In this document: one piece after another, positions 47,475 through 59,048 of the stretch
Layout: every line of letters starts with the position of its first letter
How positions within the stretch are numbered: position 1 is the first letter of the stretch
Source: Alkalilimnicola ehrlichii
GTDB lineage: Bacteria > Pseudomonadota > Gammaproteobacteria > Nitrococcales > AK92
NCBI RefSeq assembly: GCF_003399765.1
Contig: NZ_NFZV01000008.1
Location: 142,795-206,794, forward strand
Direction of reading: 5' to 3'
DNA: 64,000 nucleotides
Program-made: the position numbers and the translations under genes
Notes under the pieces: generated by a model
The model's input: only the letters and a program-made list of their open reading frames with translations
What the model was told of the DNA's origin: nothing
Databases searched by the model: none

Positions 47475-48017
47475 TCAACGAACCAAGTCCTCCGGCGTCG
47501 GCTCGTGGCGGCCTTTGGCTTGGCCGGTCGCCACCACCTTGAACACGCGGCCTTGGCGATTATTCTCTGATCTCGCGTTGCTCAACCACACCGTGATCTG
47601 GCCGTCGGCTTCCATGCCGATGACAAAGTAGGTGCCACGACCCTTCCGACCGTCCGATACACGTGTGTACTCCGGAAGCTTGCGCACTTGCTGCGCCAAG
47701 TCGCCGGGCAGTTCGACGGTGCCCTCGTAGACGATCTCCTCGTCAATCTGCCGCCAGCGCACAAACACCGTCTGCGGAATCGGATGATCGGTGATGCCTC
47801 TCACCCCACCAATTCCGCCCCAGCAGCAGTCGATCCGAGCACCGAGCGTCCGCCAGGTATCGTCAAAAACCACCTCTTCGACGAGGATGTCGTTGCCCCG
47901 AGGCGTCGAGAGGCTGACGCGAAATGCACCGGCATAACCGGCCTGCTGTTGATACACATAGCTGCCGACCAGGAACAGGCTCAGCAGCACAACAAGGAGG
48001 CCGAGTTTCTTTTTCAT
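47475..48017 (-). CDS. DUF2931 protein, probable immunity protein (copy 1)
   Basis: A 180-residue protein. An N-terminal hydrophobic segment (about 5-20) anchors or exports it. The DUF2931 body contains CCWGGIGG, FVRWRQIDEEIVYEGTVELP and the VWLSN motif. It is nearly identical to copy 2 in its last two-thirds but differs in the region following the anchor. Its ATG overlaps the stop of an effector-tail remnant (ATGA), mirroring the layout of the intact effector and copy 2. An immunity role against a periplasmic phospholipase is inferred from location and topology. Confidence 0.85.
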   Translation of the reverse strand: MKKKLGLLVVLLSLFLVGSYVYQQQAGYAGAFRVSLSTPRGNDILVEEVVFDDTWRTLGARIDCCWGGIGGVRGITDHPIPQTVFVRWRQIDEEIVYEGTVELPGDLAQQVRKLPEYTRVSDGRKGRGTYFVIGMEADGQITVWLSNARSENNRQGRVFKVVATGQAKGRHEPTPEDLVR

Positions 48018-48187
48018 CGTGCCCGCCTCCAGCCGACGTAGGCGCTCGGCCGCCACCAGAAGTCGTCCGCCGCGTGGCCGCGATCCGCTTCGTTCGGGTA
48101 AATCTCTCGGCCCTCGGGCCGGGGTGCGTTGCTGTTAAACACGTTGGTTCCTTCGTCTTGCCAGCCGTCGCCCCACTGCGCGCTGCG
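48014..48187 (-). pseudogene. effector-tail remnant B between the DUF2931 copies
   Basis: Immediately after the TAA of DUF2931 copy 2 the minus strand encodes QWGDGWQDEGTNVFNSNAP, continues through REIYPNEADRGHAADDFWW, and ends YVGWRRAR with a TGA overlapping the next ATG. This is the full C-terminal tail of the Tle1-like effector without the catalytic part or a start codon. It is intact in frame, and it differs from the live effector at a few residues (GDG for GNR, TNV for TKV). Confidence 0.85.
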
Positions 48188-48730
48188 TTAACGAACCAAG
48201 TCCTCCGGCGTCGGCTCGTGGCGACCCACGGCTTGACCGGTCGCCACCACCTTGAACACCCGGCCCTCGACGTTATCGTCCGATAACGCGTTGCTCAGCC
48301 ACACCGTGATCCGGCCGTCGGCCTCCATGCCGATGACAAAATAGGTGCTGCGCCCCTTCCGGCCATCGGAGATCCAGGTAATTTCAGGAAGCTTGCGCAC
48401 TTGCTGCGCCAAGTCGCCGGGCAGTTCGACGGTGCCCTCGTAGACGATCTCCTCGTCAATCTGCCGCCAGCGCACAAACACCGTCTGCGGAATCGGATGA
48501 TCCGAAATACCGCGTGTGCCGCCAATCCCGCCCCAGCAGCAATTAATGCGCCCGCCGAGCGTCGACCAACTGTCGTCAAAAACCAAGCGGTCGACCAGGA
48601 TATCGTTACCCTGCGGGGTGGAGATGCTCACCTCAAACCCACCCGCATAACCGGCTTGCTGTTGATACACATAGCTGCCGACCAAAAACAGGCTCAACAG
48701 CACAATAAGGAGGCCGAGTTTCTTTTTCAT
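48188..48730 (-). CDS. DUF2931 protein, probable immunity protein (copy 2)
   Basis: A 180-residue protein with the same anchor (KKKLGLLIVLLSLFLVGSYV) and DUF2931 body as copy 1. Sequence differences concentrate near residues 30-60 (for example DRLVFDDSW against EEVVFDDTW), the kind of surface that might set specificity. A GGAGG inside the effector's 3' end serves as its ribosome site, and its ATG overlaps the corrected effector stop. This tight coupling fits an effector-immunity pair. A longer open frame upstream in the same phase is only the out-of-frame effector tail. Confidence 0.87.
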   Translation of the reverse strand: MKKKLGLLIVLLSLFLVGSYVYQQQAGYAGGFEVSISTPQGNDILVDRLVFDDSWSTLGGRINCCWGGIGGTRGISDHPIPQTVFVRWRQIDEEIVYEGTVELPGDLAQQVRKLPEITWISDGRKGRSTYFVIGMEADGRITVWLSNALSDDNVEGRVFKVVATGQAVGRHEPTPEDLVR

Positions 48731-50900
48731 CGTGCCCGCCTCCAGCCGACGTAGGCGCTCGGCCGCCACCAGAAATCGTCCGCCGCGTGGCCGCGATCCG
48801 CTTCGTTCGGGTAAATCTCTCGGCCCTCGGGCGGGGTGCGTTGCTGTTAAACACTTTGGTTCCTTCGTCTTGCCAGCGGTTGCCCCGCTCGAACGGCGGG
48901 CGGTGGTATTGGTGCGAGTGGTGAATGTACTTGCGGTACAGCGTCTCGTAGGCCTCGCTGCCGGGGCCGTCGCGCTCCGCGTGCTCAACGAGCGCCCGCA
49001 GCTCGTCGGTGATCTGATAGGCATAGCGCTTCTGGCCCAGCGTTGCCAGCGGTTTTAACGGCACCCCATTGGCGACGGCCGCCGCGTACATACGTTCCAG
49101 CGCCACGTAGGCCAGATCCTCCCGCACAAAACGCACCGCCTGGAAGCCGACCCGGGTGGCGGTAAGCCCACCGGGGTGGGGCCTGTCGGTGCCGATGACG
49201 GGCTCGATCTCGGCGCCCGGCGGCACGCCGTAGCGCGCTTGGTAGGCCTCGCGCGCGAGCGCGATGTCCTGCTCGAGCTCCGCGCGCCGCCGCCATAGGA
49301 ACTGCTTGGGCGGATAGTACACGGTATCCGGCCCGCTCCGGTAACCGCCGCCAACGTCGGAGTGCACGCCGGGCATCACGTCTTCCACGAAGTGCGCCGG
49401 CAAGCTGCCGTCGGCGGGCTTGATCGAGGACAGCGGAAAGTTTTTCCGCACCTCGTCCCGCGCCGTCAGGTGATAAACCGCCTGCGCCGCCTTCGGGTGC
49501 AAATCCAGAATCACCGGGCCGGGAAAGCCGAAATTGGCTACCGGGTTGTCGTTACGGTTATTGCCGGGCCGTCCGACGGAACCGACCGTGTCGAACAGGC
49601 CGACAAAGCGGATGACGACCACTGGGCCGCCCCAGTAGCCGGGGTCGGTGCCGTTGATATGGTGGATGGCATTGACCAGCGCACGGATCAGCGCCGCACC
49701 TCGACTGAAGCCGAACAGGTCCAGGTAGCCGAAGGCGGCGGACGGGAAACGTCGAAAGAACGTTTGTATTTGCGCTATCGCTTCGGCAATACGCCGCCCG
49801 AAGCGGTGGGCGATTCCCAGATCCAGCAAATCGGAGAAGTTCCGCTCTTCGCCGTTACGCGTCCCCACCCCCTCAACATAGCGTCTTCTGACTGCCCCAC
49901 CGATTATTTCCGGGTAAAGCTCATACAGCTTCGCCACATTGGTTGGCCGTTTCGTCTCATGTTCGCGATCCCGCGAACGGTTGTTATCGGTGCCGTCGGC
50001 AAACAAACCGAACTGCGGCGCCTCCAGGCTCGCGCGCAGGATCGGGCGGTCGCCGCGCTTTTGGTGGTCGAGGATATGCAGCAGCGCGTCGTCGTCCGGC
50101 GTATCCAGGTGTTCGTGCAGCTTGCCCGGCTCGGCCAGGATGGCGAAGGGGATGTGCTCGAACACCGCGCGCCGCTCGGCCCGGTGCACGGCGGTGAGCG
50201 TGTAGGCGTCGCCCTCTTTGAGCTTGCCGAAGCGTACCGACTCGTGCGCGCCTTCCTCCGGGCCGCGGGTGGTACGCTGGATGTGATAACCGCCGGGGCC
50301 GTCGAGCACCAGGCGGCGCTCGTCGGTGTTCACGCCCGGCACGAGCTCGATATCGAGGCTGTGCTTGGCCACCTCGCCGGTGTCGCGACCGACGGGAATC
50401 GTCACGACGTTGTCGTCCGTCTCGGTGAAGCGCAGTCCGTCGGCCGGTGCGGGCCGACGCACCTCGGGCAGGGCCGCTAAGCTTACAGACGCCGCCTGCG
50501 CCGCGCGCGCCGAGCGGTAGCGGCGCAGCGCGTACGCCCGCTCGCCGGGCAGGTGGCCGGTGGTGACGCTGTCGGTTTCCTGCCATTGGCCGTGGCGTTG
50601 GATGAAAAAGCGGGTATCGCGGTCGCGGTGGCGGTAGCGGGCGCTGTCGGGGCGGAGCACATACCACTGGCTCCAGTGGCCGGGGAGTTGAGCCAGCACC
50701 GCCCGGGGCACGGTCTCGATGCGCTGCTCGGCGGCGGGCGGGTTGAGTCGTCGTAATCGCCGGCGGTGCGCGGTCAGTGCGTGGTGGCGGGCTTCAAGGG
50801 TGGGGTACTGCGGGTCCGTGTCGGCGCTCGTCGCCAACGCGGACTCCAAGGCGGCGATCTCGGCATCCAGTCGCCGAAGTTCCCTCTCCGGATGGGCCAT
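48727..50900 (-). CDS. Tle1-like (DUF2235) phospholipase effector (frame broken)
   Basis: About 724 residues once corrected. A coiled-coil-like N-terminus (about 1-55) and an undefined region to about 290 precede the alpha/beta-hydrolase domain. This domain starts GLFADGTDNN and has the nucleophile elbow GFSRGAA near residue 400, GLFDTVGSV, and GVHSDVGGGY. These are hallmarks of Tle1-type type VI secretion phospholipases. One base is missing near 48829-48833. The duplicated tail downstream keeps the base and proves the correct ending, NAPRPEGREIYPNE to YVGWRRAR. No VgrG, PAAR or other T6SS gene lies in the window, so delivery is inferred. Confidence 0.88.
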
Positions 50901-51244
50901 TGTTGTTATTCCTGTGATTATGGATGCCGGTTATTGTTAGCGAAGATCGGCGCCTTTTCCAGGTTTTTTATCCGATTTTTTGTGATATTTACTCACGTTT
51001 TCGCCAACTTACCGACACCGGCACACCGTTTTACCGCCTTATGGAGGCATAACATATCCAGTGGGCGATTGCGCCGCTCGGCGATAAGGACTTAAACGCT
51101 ACCGGGTAGGACAGCGATCGGAAACAAGTGCTGATCGCACTTTGGCGGGGTGGTTGTTTTGGTTGGGGTTGGGAGTGGTGCGCTGCGCACAACCACTAAC
51201 CACCACCCACCAAAAGAAATCACAACTCCCCTAACCCAACCCCC
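50901..51244. other. intergenic region, no gene seen
   Basis: A 344-base gap between the effector start and the Rieske gene's end. It should hold the effector promoter. An imperfect GT/AC-rich hairpin around AGTGGTGCGC (51175-51200) may end the purine operon. Nothing else is supported. Confidence 0.35.
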
Positions 51245-53280
<2,036 letters not shown>

Positions 53281-53338
53281 CTAACAACGAGGCAACGATC
53301 GGCGGGGAGGACACACCCGCCGACGTAGTTCAAAAAAC

Positions 53339-54430
53339 TTAGTTTGGGATAGAACCCATAACGCCTTCGACATACCAATCCATTGTCATCAGATCGTCGA
53401 CCGGCATGTCTTCCCCCTCGGCAACCCGAACGGTTCCGCTTTGGTCGCGCAACGGGCCGGCAAAGGGGTTGAGGCTGCCGTCCATGATGCCGGCTTGCGC
53501 GGCATGGAAGTCCGCCGCTGCGGCTTCCGGTACGGCGCTGTTCAACGGCGCCATTTCGACCATGCCTTCTTGCATCCCCCACACGATATTGTGCGTCTCC
53601 CAAGTACCGTCCAAAGCGGCTTTAACCGTATCGATGTAGTAACCGCCCCACATCAACATCGTCGCGGTCAACTGCGAGTCCGGGCCGTACTTGGACATAT
53701 CCGAATCCCAACCGAAGGCGTACAAGCCGCGCTGCTGCGCTACCTGTACGATGGCCGGGGAGTCGGTGTTCTGGCCAAGCACATCCACGCCTTGCGCGAT
53801 CAACGCTTCGGCGGCCTGCCGCTCGCGAGCCGGGTCGTACCAGGTGTTCACCCAAATCACACGCACCGTAGCATCGGGATTAACGCTACGCGCACCCAGC
53901 GCAAAGGCGTTTATATTGCGAATCACTTCGGGAATCGGGTAAGAGGCGACTACGCCTAAGCGATTAGACTCCGTCATGTGCCCGGCGAGCACGCCTTGCA
54001 GATAGGTGCCCTCATACATGCGGGAGTTGTAGACGCCGACATTCTCCGCGGTGCGGTATCCGGTCGCATGGGAGAAGTACACATCGGGAAAGCTAGATGC
54101 CACGCGTTGCACGGAGTTCATGTAGCCGAAGGAGGTCGCGAAGATTACTTTGTGACCGCTGCTAGCCAAGCGGCGAATGACGCGCTCGGCATCGGCACCT
54201 TCCTGTACGCTCTCGATATAGGTGGTTTCCACCCGATCGCCCAATGCTTCTTCCAGGGCCTTGCGCCCCAGATCGTGGGCATAGCTCCAGCCGGCATCCC
54301 CCACCGGGCCGACATAGACAAAACCGACTTTGATCGGATCATCCGCCACTGCCTGACCGGCTCCCATCAACCCCACACCGAGCGCCAGCGCGGTGCCGAG
54401 CGTCTTCAACAGACTGCTGCCATAGGACAT
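53339..54430 (-). CDS. BMP-family ABC substrate-binding protein (nucleoside/purine type)
   Basis: A 363-residue exported binding protein. Signal peptide about 1-29, then KVGFVYVGPVGDAGWSYAH, the BMP/PnrA-like start, and GWDSDMSKYGP later. Members bind purine nucleosides and deliver them to an ABC permease. There is no lipobox cysteine and no permease or ATPase gene beside it, so partners must be elsewhere. First gene of a likely operon with adenine deaminase and the Rieske oxygenase; the ATG at 54430 follows AGAGGTG. Confidence 0.9.
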   Translation of the reverse strand: MSYGSSLLKTLGTALALGVGLMGAGQAVADDPIKVGFVYVGPVGDAGWSYAHDLGRKALEEALGDRVETTYIESVQEGADAERVIRRLASSGHKVIFATSFGYMNSVQRVASSFPDVYFSHATGYRTAENVGVYNSRMYEGTYLQGVLAGHMTESNRLGVVASYPIPEVIRNINAFALGARSVNPDATVRVIWVNTWYDPARERQAAEALIAQGVDVLGQNTDSPAIVQVAQQRGLYAFGWDSDMSKYGPDSQLTATMLMWGGYYIDTVKAALDGTWETHNIVWGMQEGMVEMAPLNSAVPEAAAADFHAAQAGIMDGSLNPFAGPLRDQSGTVRVAEGEDMPVDDLMTMDWYVEGVMGSIPN

Positions 54431-54709
54431 GTTCGCACCTCTAATGATTGTGATCGGTCCGAATGGCTTATTAGCAATGCCTATGCCAGCGACAAGAAAA
54501 GCTTATTAAAATGGCAGCGCAAAGCGCCGACAAGGACGCTAAGACGCTGCCAGACTGCCAAAAATGAATACACTAAATCAGAGGATGAGAAACAAAATAA
54601 AATCTGCTCTGTATACAACTTCACGCACACAAAGCGCACCGAAGCGTTTCCATTTTGGTGCAGAAGGCCGGATTTAAGGTCCAATACGGGTCAGAGCGCG
54701 CTAGTTCCG

Positions 54710-55126
54710 CTATTTTTCAATTAGCCGCAAGCGCTCTTGGCCGTCCGCGTCGACGAGCAGCAGCTCGCCACCCTCTACACGATAGCTGTCGACCGCCTCC
54801 AAGGCACGAAAGAACTGTTGTTCTTGCTCCATTATTGGCCCTAAGCAGGCCATCTTAGTAGCTGCCGCCATACCGATGGCTAAGCTCGCACCGTCGATTT
54901 CTACCGGCGCGGTGTAGTGATTACATCCGGTATGGCCACCGAGGCGATCCGCTTCGAACATCATTGTGGCGGCCCGCTCCGTGGCCGAATCCTTCTGTTC
55001 GATTCGGCTTACCGTCCAAGCCGTCCCATCTAAATCGAGCAACCCGCTTGCTTGCTCGCCAACGCTTGCGCAGGCCGAAAGCAAACCAAGGCCCGCTGCC
55101 ATACTAAGTACCAAAAGTCGTTTCAT
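54710..55126 (-). CDS. META-domain (HslJ-like) lipoprotein
   Basis: About 138 residues from the ATG at 55126 (AAGGTG upstream). Lipobox LLSAC near 15-19. META/HslJ domain: DGTAWTVSRIEQ, FEADRLGGHTGCNHY with the conserved Gly-Cys-Asn, and CLGPIMEQEQQFF. Members are outer-membrane or periplasmic stress-related lipoproteins. Monocistronic. Length is normal for a single META domain. Confidence 0.87.
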   Translation of the reverse strand: MKRLLVLSMAAGLGLLSACASVGEQASGLLDLDGTAWTVSRIEQKDSATERAATMMFEADRLGGHTGCNHYTAPVEIDGASLAIGMAAATKMACLGPIMEQEQQFFRALEAVDSYRVEGGELLLVDADGQERLRLIEK

Positions 55127-55364
55127 CGCGCTTTTCACCTTATCTGCAAGCAGGACTGTGCCGGCCGTCAATCAAGCCCATAAGGGTTTGCTCGACGGTG
55201 TGCAACGGCAAGCACCGGTGGTAACGAATGGCCGCTGCAACGTTCTCTTACCCGGCGGCTAGAGTAGAATAGGGCAAGAAGAAGATTCTGGATACCAACC
55301 CGCGGCTTTCAGCATTTCTTCGAAGATATTCAAGGACGTGCCTATCTCTCATCGGAGGAGAGTT

Positions 55365-55643
55365 ATGAGCGATAAGAACGGAAGGGCAAGACTCCCCTTC
55401 GGCGCCTGCCTGTGCGCGGCTTTGCTAATCGCCGGTTGCGACGGAAGCAGCGACGATAACAATAACGGCAGCCCCGGTAATGGCGCGACGGCCGTCGTCG
55501 TCGATATCAGAACCTTATCCAACCGCGCGGACTTAATCTCCGGCGGCGATGCCTTAGTCGAGATCGTCCTCGACAATGCGAGCGCCGCCCTCGGCGCGTT
55601 AGCGCAGGAGATAGCCTTCCCGCTGCGGGGCCTGCCTCCGTAG
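55365..55643 (+). pseudogene. truncated DUF6351-type lipoprotein N-terminus
   Basis: 92 codons: signal peptide with lipobox LLIAGC near 19-24, an Asp/Asn/Gly-rich linker, then [20 protein letters not shown], the opening of DUF6351 proteins that are normally several hundred residues long. After about 15 further residues the frame stops inside a 14-bp inverted repeat (55611-55655). GGAGGAG precedes the ATG. It looks like a 3'-deleted gene whose end has been replaced; a frame error does not explain it because no further homologous sequence follows. Confidence 0.7.
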
Positions 55644-55655
55644 CGGGAAGGCTAT
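55611..55655. terminator. 14-bp perfect stem at the truncation point
   Basis: ATAGCCTTCCCGCT (55611-55624) pairs perfectly with AGCGGGAAGGCTAT (55642-55655) over 17 bases. It overlaps the stop codon of the truncated lipoprotein gene. It could act as terminator for it and insulate the catalase gene. No U-tract follows. Confidence 0.6.
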
Positions 55656-55789
55656 TCGCCCGTTTATCTGTCACCTTCCTTACCCTGCTCAATAAATATT
55701 GCCTATCAACTTTATCAGAACAATCAACTTCTCATTATCATACCGGCCCATTAAGTTGTTCTCCGCAACCACATCACGGAGAAACAACG

Positions 55790-57327
55790 ATGAAAGAACC
55801 TCTTCGCGGCGCTTTTGCCGCCACCACTTTGGGGGCTTTTTTCGCAGCATCGGTCGCCGTCGCAGGCGATAACGTCATGACCCGCGATAGCGGTGCACCG
55901 GTCGGCGACAACCAAAACTCTCTCACCGCCGGACCGGAGGGCCCGGTACTGTTACAAGACTCGCACCTTATCGAAAAGCTGCAACGCTTCGACCGCGAGC
56001 GTATTCCCGAGCGCGTCGTCCACGCCCGCGGCACCGCGGCCTTCGGCGAGTTCGTCAGCTCCGGCGACCATAGCGATCTAACCCGCGCGGTGCCGTTCGC
56101 CGAAGAAGGCAAGGCCACGCCGATTCTGGTGCGTTTCTCCACCGTGATTCATCCGGCCGGCTCGCCGGAGACGCTGCGCGACCCGCGCGGTTTCGCCATC
56201 AAGTTCTACACCGAGGAAGGCAACTGGGATTTGGTCGGCAACAACCTGCCCATCTTCTTCATCCGCGACGCGATCAAGTTCCCGGACATGGTCCACTCCC
56301 TGAAGCCATCGCCGGTGACCAACGTGCAGGACCCCAACCGTTTTTTGACTTCTTCAGTCATCAGCCGGAGTCCACCCACATGCTGACCCAGGTGTACTCC
56401 GACCTCGGCACCCCGGCCAGCTACCGCAAGATGGACGGCAATGGCGTACACGCCTTCAAGATGGTTAACGCCGAAGGCGACGTTAACTACGTGAAGTTCC
56501 AGTGGCGCAGCAACCAGGGCGTCGAAAATCTGGATATGGACCAAGTACGCGAGGTGCAGGGCCGGGATTTCAACCACCTGACCAACGATCTCTACGGCGC
56601 CATCAAGGAAGGCGACTTCCCAAGCTGGGATCTTTACGTCCAGGTGAAGAGCCCGGACACGCTGGGGGACTACGACTACCACCCGCTCGACCCGACCAAA
56701 GTCTGGCCGGACGTACCGTTCCGTAAACTCGGCACCATGACGCTGAACGCGGTCCCCAACAACTTCTTCCAGGTGACCGAGCAGTCTGCTTTTGCGCCGT
56801 CGCGCCTGATACCGGGCATCGAGCCGTCGGAAGACCGTCTGCTGCAAGGGCGCTTGTTCTCCTATGCGGACACGCAGTTCCACCGTCTCGGCGCCAACAA
56901 TCAGGAATTGCCGGTTAACCGGCCGCTCAACGCCGCTCGGAACCACAACCAAGACGGCTTCATGAGCCTGATTGAGCAAACCGGCGATGTGAACTACCAG
57001 CCGAGCCGCCGCCTCGATCTGGCCGAGGATGCGCAACACCGCCAAGCGCCGCTAGCCTTGAGCGGCACGACGCAACAGCGGGGCATAGAACGGACGCAAA
57101 ACTTTGCCCAGGCCGGCGATTTCTACCGCAGCCTGGACGCAGGCGAACGGGCCAATCTGATTCGCAACTTAGCGGCCGACCTCGGCCAAGTAGAAGACGA
57201 CGACATCAAGCACACCATGCTGAGTTTCTTCTACAAAGCCGACGAGGAGTATGGCCGTCGCATCACCGAAGCCGTCGACGGCAACCTGCGTACGGTTCGC
57301 TCCTTAGCCGGTCGACTCTCCAACTAA
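55790..57327 (+). CDS. katB: periplasmic mono-functional catalase, KatB-like (frame broken)
   Basis: 512 residues once corrected. Signal peptide about 1-25 ending in VAVAG. Catalytic His in [14 protein letters not shown], Asn in [13 protein letters not shown], and the heme-ligand tyrosine in [14 protein letters not shown]. The frame breaks at T6 (56341-56346). One more T turns NRFLTSS into [17 protein letters not shown], a canonical catalase stretch. It decomposes H2O2 in the periplasm. An ankyrin gene with signal peptide follows 52 bases later, as in the Pseudomonas katB-ankB operon, where AnkB supports KatB. Confidence 0.93.
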
Positions 57328-57379
57328 CCTCTCGCTACTGCGGCCCGGCAACGGGCCCGCCGCTCCCGGAGGCCAGGCC

Positions 57380-57949
57380 ATGATTCGCAACATCCGACCA
57401 CTTCCGCTCAGCCTGTTACTCGCTATGGTTACGCTGTTCGTAGCCCCTGCTGCGACTGCCGGTTTACACCAGGCTGCACGAAGCAACGACAGTGCGGCCA
57501 TCGAGCGCTCGCTGGCGGCCGGCGCCGACATCGACGCCTTCGACAACCGCGGCCATACTGCCCTGATTCTGGCCGCTTACTACCGCTCTACCGACGCGCT
57601 GATTGCACTACTCGACGCCGGCGCCGACCCCACGCCGAGCGCTCCAATGACAGGGACGGCTCTAATGGCAGCGGCCGTTCAAGGCGATAACCGTGCGCTC
57701 GAGGCCCTTCTCACGCATCCGGCCGTTGACGTTAACGAACGTAATCGCCAGGGCCAAACCAGCCTGATGTTCGCTGCCGTCTTCGGCCGTATAGAGGCCG
57801 CCCGCATGCTGCTCGACCACGGCGCCGACCCCAGCGCGGTCGACTACCAGGGCCGCACGGCCATGAGTCTCGCCGCTCAGCAAGGCCACGCCGAACTACT
57901 CCGTCTCTTGCAAGCCGTCGCCACCGAAACCGTGAGCGCAGATTATTAA
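57380..57949 (+). CDS. ankB: exported ankyrin-repeat protein, AnkB-like
   Basis: 189 residues. Signal peptide about 1-28, then about four ankyrin repeats (for example RGHTALILAAYYRSTDALIA, QGQTSLMFAAVFGRIEAARM, QGRTAMSLAAQQGHAELLRL). GGAGG precedes the ATG. Its position after a periplasmic catalase matches ankB, known to be needed for full KatB activity in Pseudomonas aeruginosa. A hairpin motif begins at its stop codon. Confidence 0.9.
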   Translation: MIRNIRPLPLSLLLAMVTLFVAPAATAGLHQAARSNDSAAIERSLAAGADIDAFDNRGHTALILAAYYRSTDALIALLDAGADPTPSAPMTGTALMAAAVQGDNRALEALLTHPAVDVNERNRQGQTSLMFAAVFGRIEAARMLLDHGADPSAVDYQGRTAMSLAAQQGHAELLRLLQAVATETVSADY

Positions 57950-57970
57950 GGAAATGCTGAGACATTCCTT
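57946..57970. repeat. dispersed hairpin motif, copy 3 (inverted)
   Basis: AAGGAAATG and CATTCCTT pair, with one bulge, around CTGAGA just after the ankB stop. The 16-base core TTAAGGAAATGCTGAG is the reverse complement of the YTCARYRTTTCCY motif found elsewhere. Probably ends the katB-ankB transcript. Confidence 0.45.
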
Positions 57971-58072
57971 GCAACCCTATCGCGCCGAGCCCACGTAGGG
58001 TCTACCGCGATAAGTTACAAACGCGAACCGCCGCGGCGAGTGTTATCAGCAGCGAACGAAAGGGGCAACGAC

Positions 58073-58321
58073 ATGCCACTCTACATGGATGTCCATCGCA
58101 AGATAGAAGGCTTAAATCCGGAAACGGCGGCCCAAGCGCATAAACGCGATCTTGAAGTACAGGACAAGTACGGCGTCAACTACATGCACTACTGGTTCAG
58201 CGAAAAAGACGGCACCGTTTTCTGCCTGTCCGAAGCGCCCAACGCGGAAGCGGCCGCGGCGGTACACAAAGAAGCACACGGGATGCTGCCGGATGAAATC
58301 CACGAGGTGAAATCGGATTAA
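58073..58321 (+). CDS. DUF4242 (SCO4226-like) small protein
   Basis: 82 residues. The ferredoxin-like DUF4242 core shows MDVHRKIEGLNPETAAQAH, VNYMHYWFSEKDGTVFCLSEAP, and AVHKEAHGMLPDEI. Homologues such as SCO4226 bind nickel; the histidines in YMHYW and KEAHG fit metal binding. An AAAGGGG site supports the ATG at 58073. Cytosolic. Function in the cell unknown. Confidence 0.88.
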   Translation: MPLYMDVHRKIEGLNPETAAQAHKRDLEVQDKYGVNYMHYWFSEKDGTVFCLSEAPNAEAAAAVHKEAHGMLPDEIHEVKSD

Positions 58322-58431
58322 GCGCCGCGAGGGTAACGGCAAGCCCAATACCCTCGACCTTGGCAACCGCTGACCGATCCGGCAGACCACCGCCTTTCGG
58401 TCGCGGTTGCCATACGCTATAGTCCAGCCTC

Positions 58432-58914
58432 ATGACCACCGTACTCATCTGGCTGGGCGCTATCCTGCTCATCGCCGTCGGCCTCGCCGGGCTGATCTTG
58501 CCGGCCTTGCCCGGCCCTCTACTATTGTTTGCCGGCTTATGGATGGCCGCCTGGGCGGAAGGCTTTGCCTTCGTCGGCATGAAGACCTTGATCATCCTCG
58601 GCATACTGGCGGCATTAGCGTCGTTGGCGGACTTCGTTGCCGGTGCCTTCGGCGCCAAGCGCTACGGCGCGTCGCCGCGCTCCGTCTGGGGGGCTGCCTT
58701 AGGTGCTTTGGTAGGACTATTCTTCGGCTTACCGGGGCTGCTACTCGGCCCATTCGTCGGCGCCGTGCTCGGCGAGCTTTCCGCGCGCTGGGATCTTGCC
58801 GCTGCCGGCCGCGCCGGCTGGGGCGCGACCATTGGGCTCGTTCTGGGAACCGCGGCGAAAGTGGCCTTTGGGCTGACTATGGTGCTGGTGTTCTTGGCCG
58901 TGCGCCTGTTGTAA
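58432..58914 (+). CDS. DUF456 membrane protein
   Basis: 160 residues, rich in Gly/Ala/Leu with five or so hydrophobic segments. The GLILPALPGPLLLFAGLW motif (about 20-37), DFVAGAFGAKRYGASPRSVWGA, and LGPFVGAVLGEL are the DUF456 pattern. Inner membrane. Function unknown. The ribosome site is weak. Confidence 0.88.
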   Translation: MTTVLIWLGAILLIAVGLAGLILPALPGPLLLFAGLWMAAWAEGFAFVGMKTLIILGILAALASLADFVAGAFGAKRYGASPRSVWGAALGALVGLFFGLPGLLLGPFVGAVLGELSARWDLAAAGRAGWGATIGLVLGTAAKVAFGLTMVLVFLAVRLL

Positions 58915-59048
58915 GGCCCCGCGACGGCGCTTAGCGGCCTGCGGAAAAAGGCGGCAGCCAAAGGGCCTGCCGAGATATTGGCCTGTTGGTCCGTTTAACT
59001 CGCGCCGCCCTTTTCTTCTTATCGTTTCAACTTACGTTAACGGTTCTA

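Larger units (their letters stand above)
47411..48835. repeat. 713-bp tandem duplication (effector tail plus DUF2931)
   Basis: The sequence beginning GTGCGTTGCTGTTAAACAC occurs at 47411, 48124 and 48836, spacings of 713 and 712 bases. Each unit holds one DUF2931 gene and the last ~54 codons of the effector. The third occurrence is the end of the intact effector itself. The one-base difference in spacing equals the base missing from the intact effector's 3' end. Confidence 0.85.

Noticed and set aside
48731..49024. A long N-terminal extension of DUF2931 copy 2
   Set aside because: It is the effector's 3' end read in the wrong frame; the strong GGAGG and the ATGA overlap place the start at 48730.
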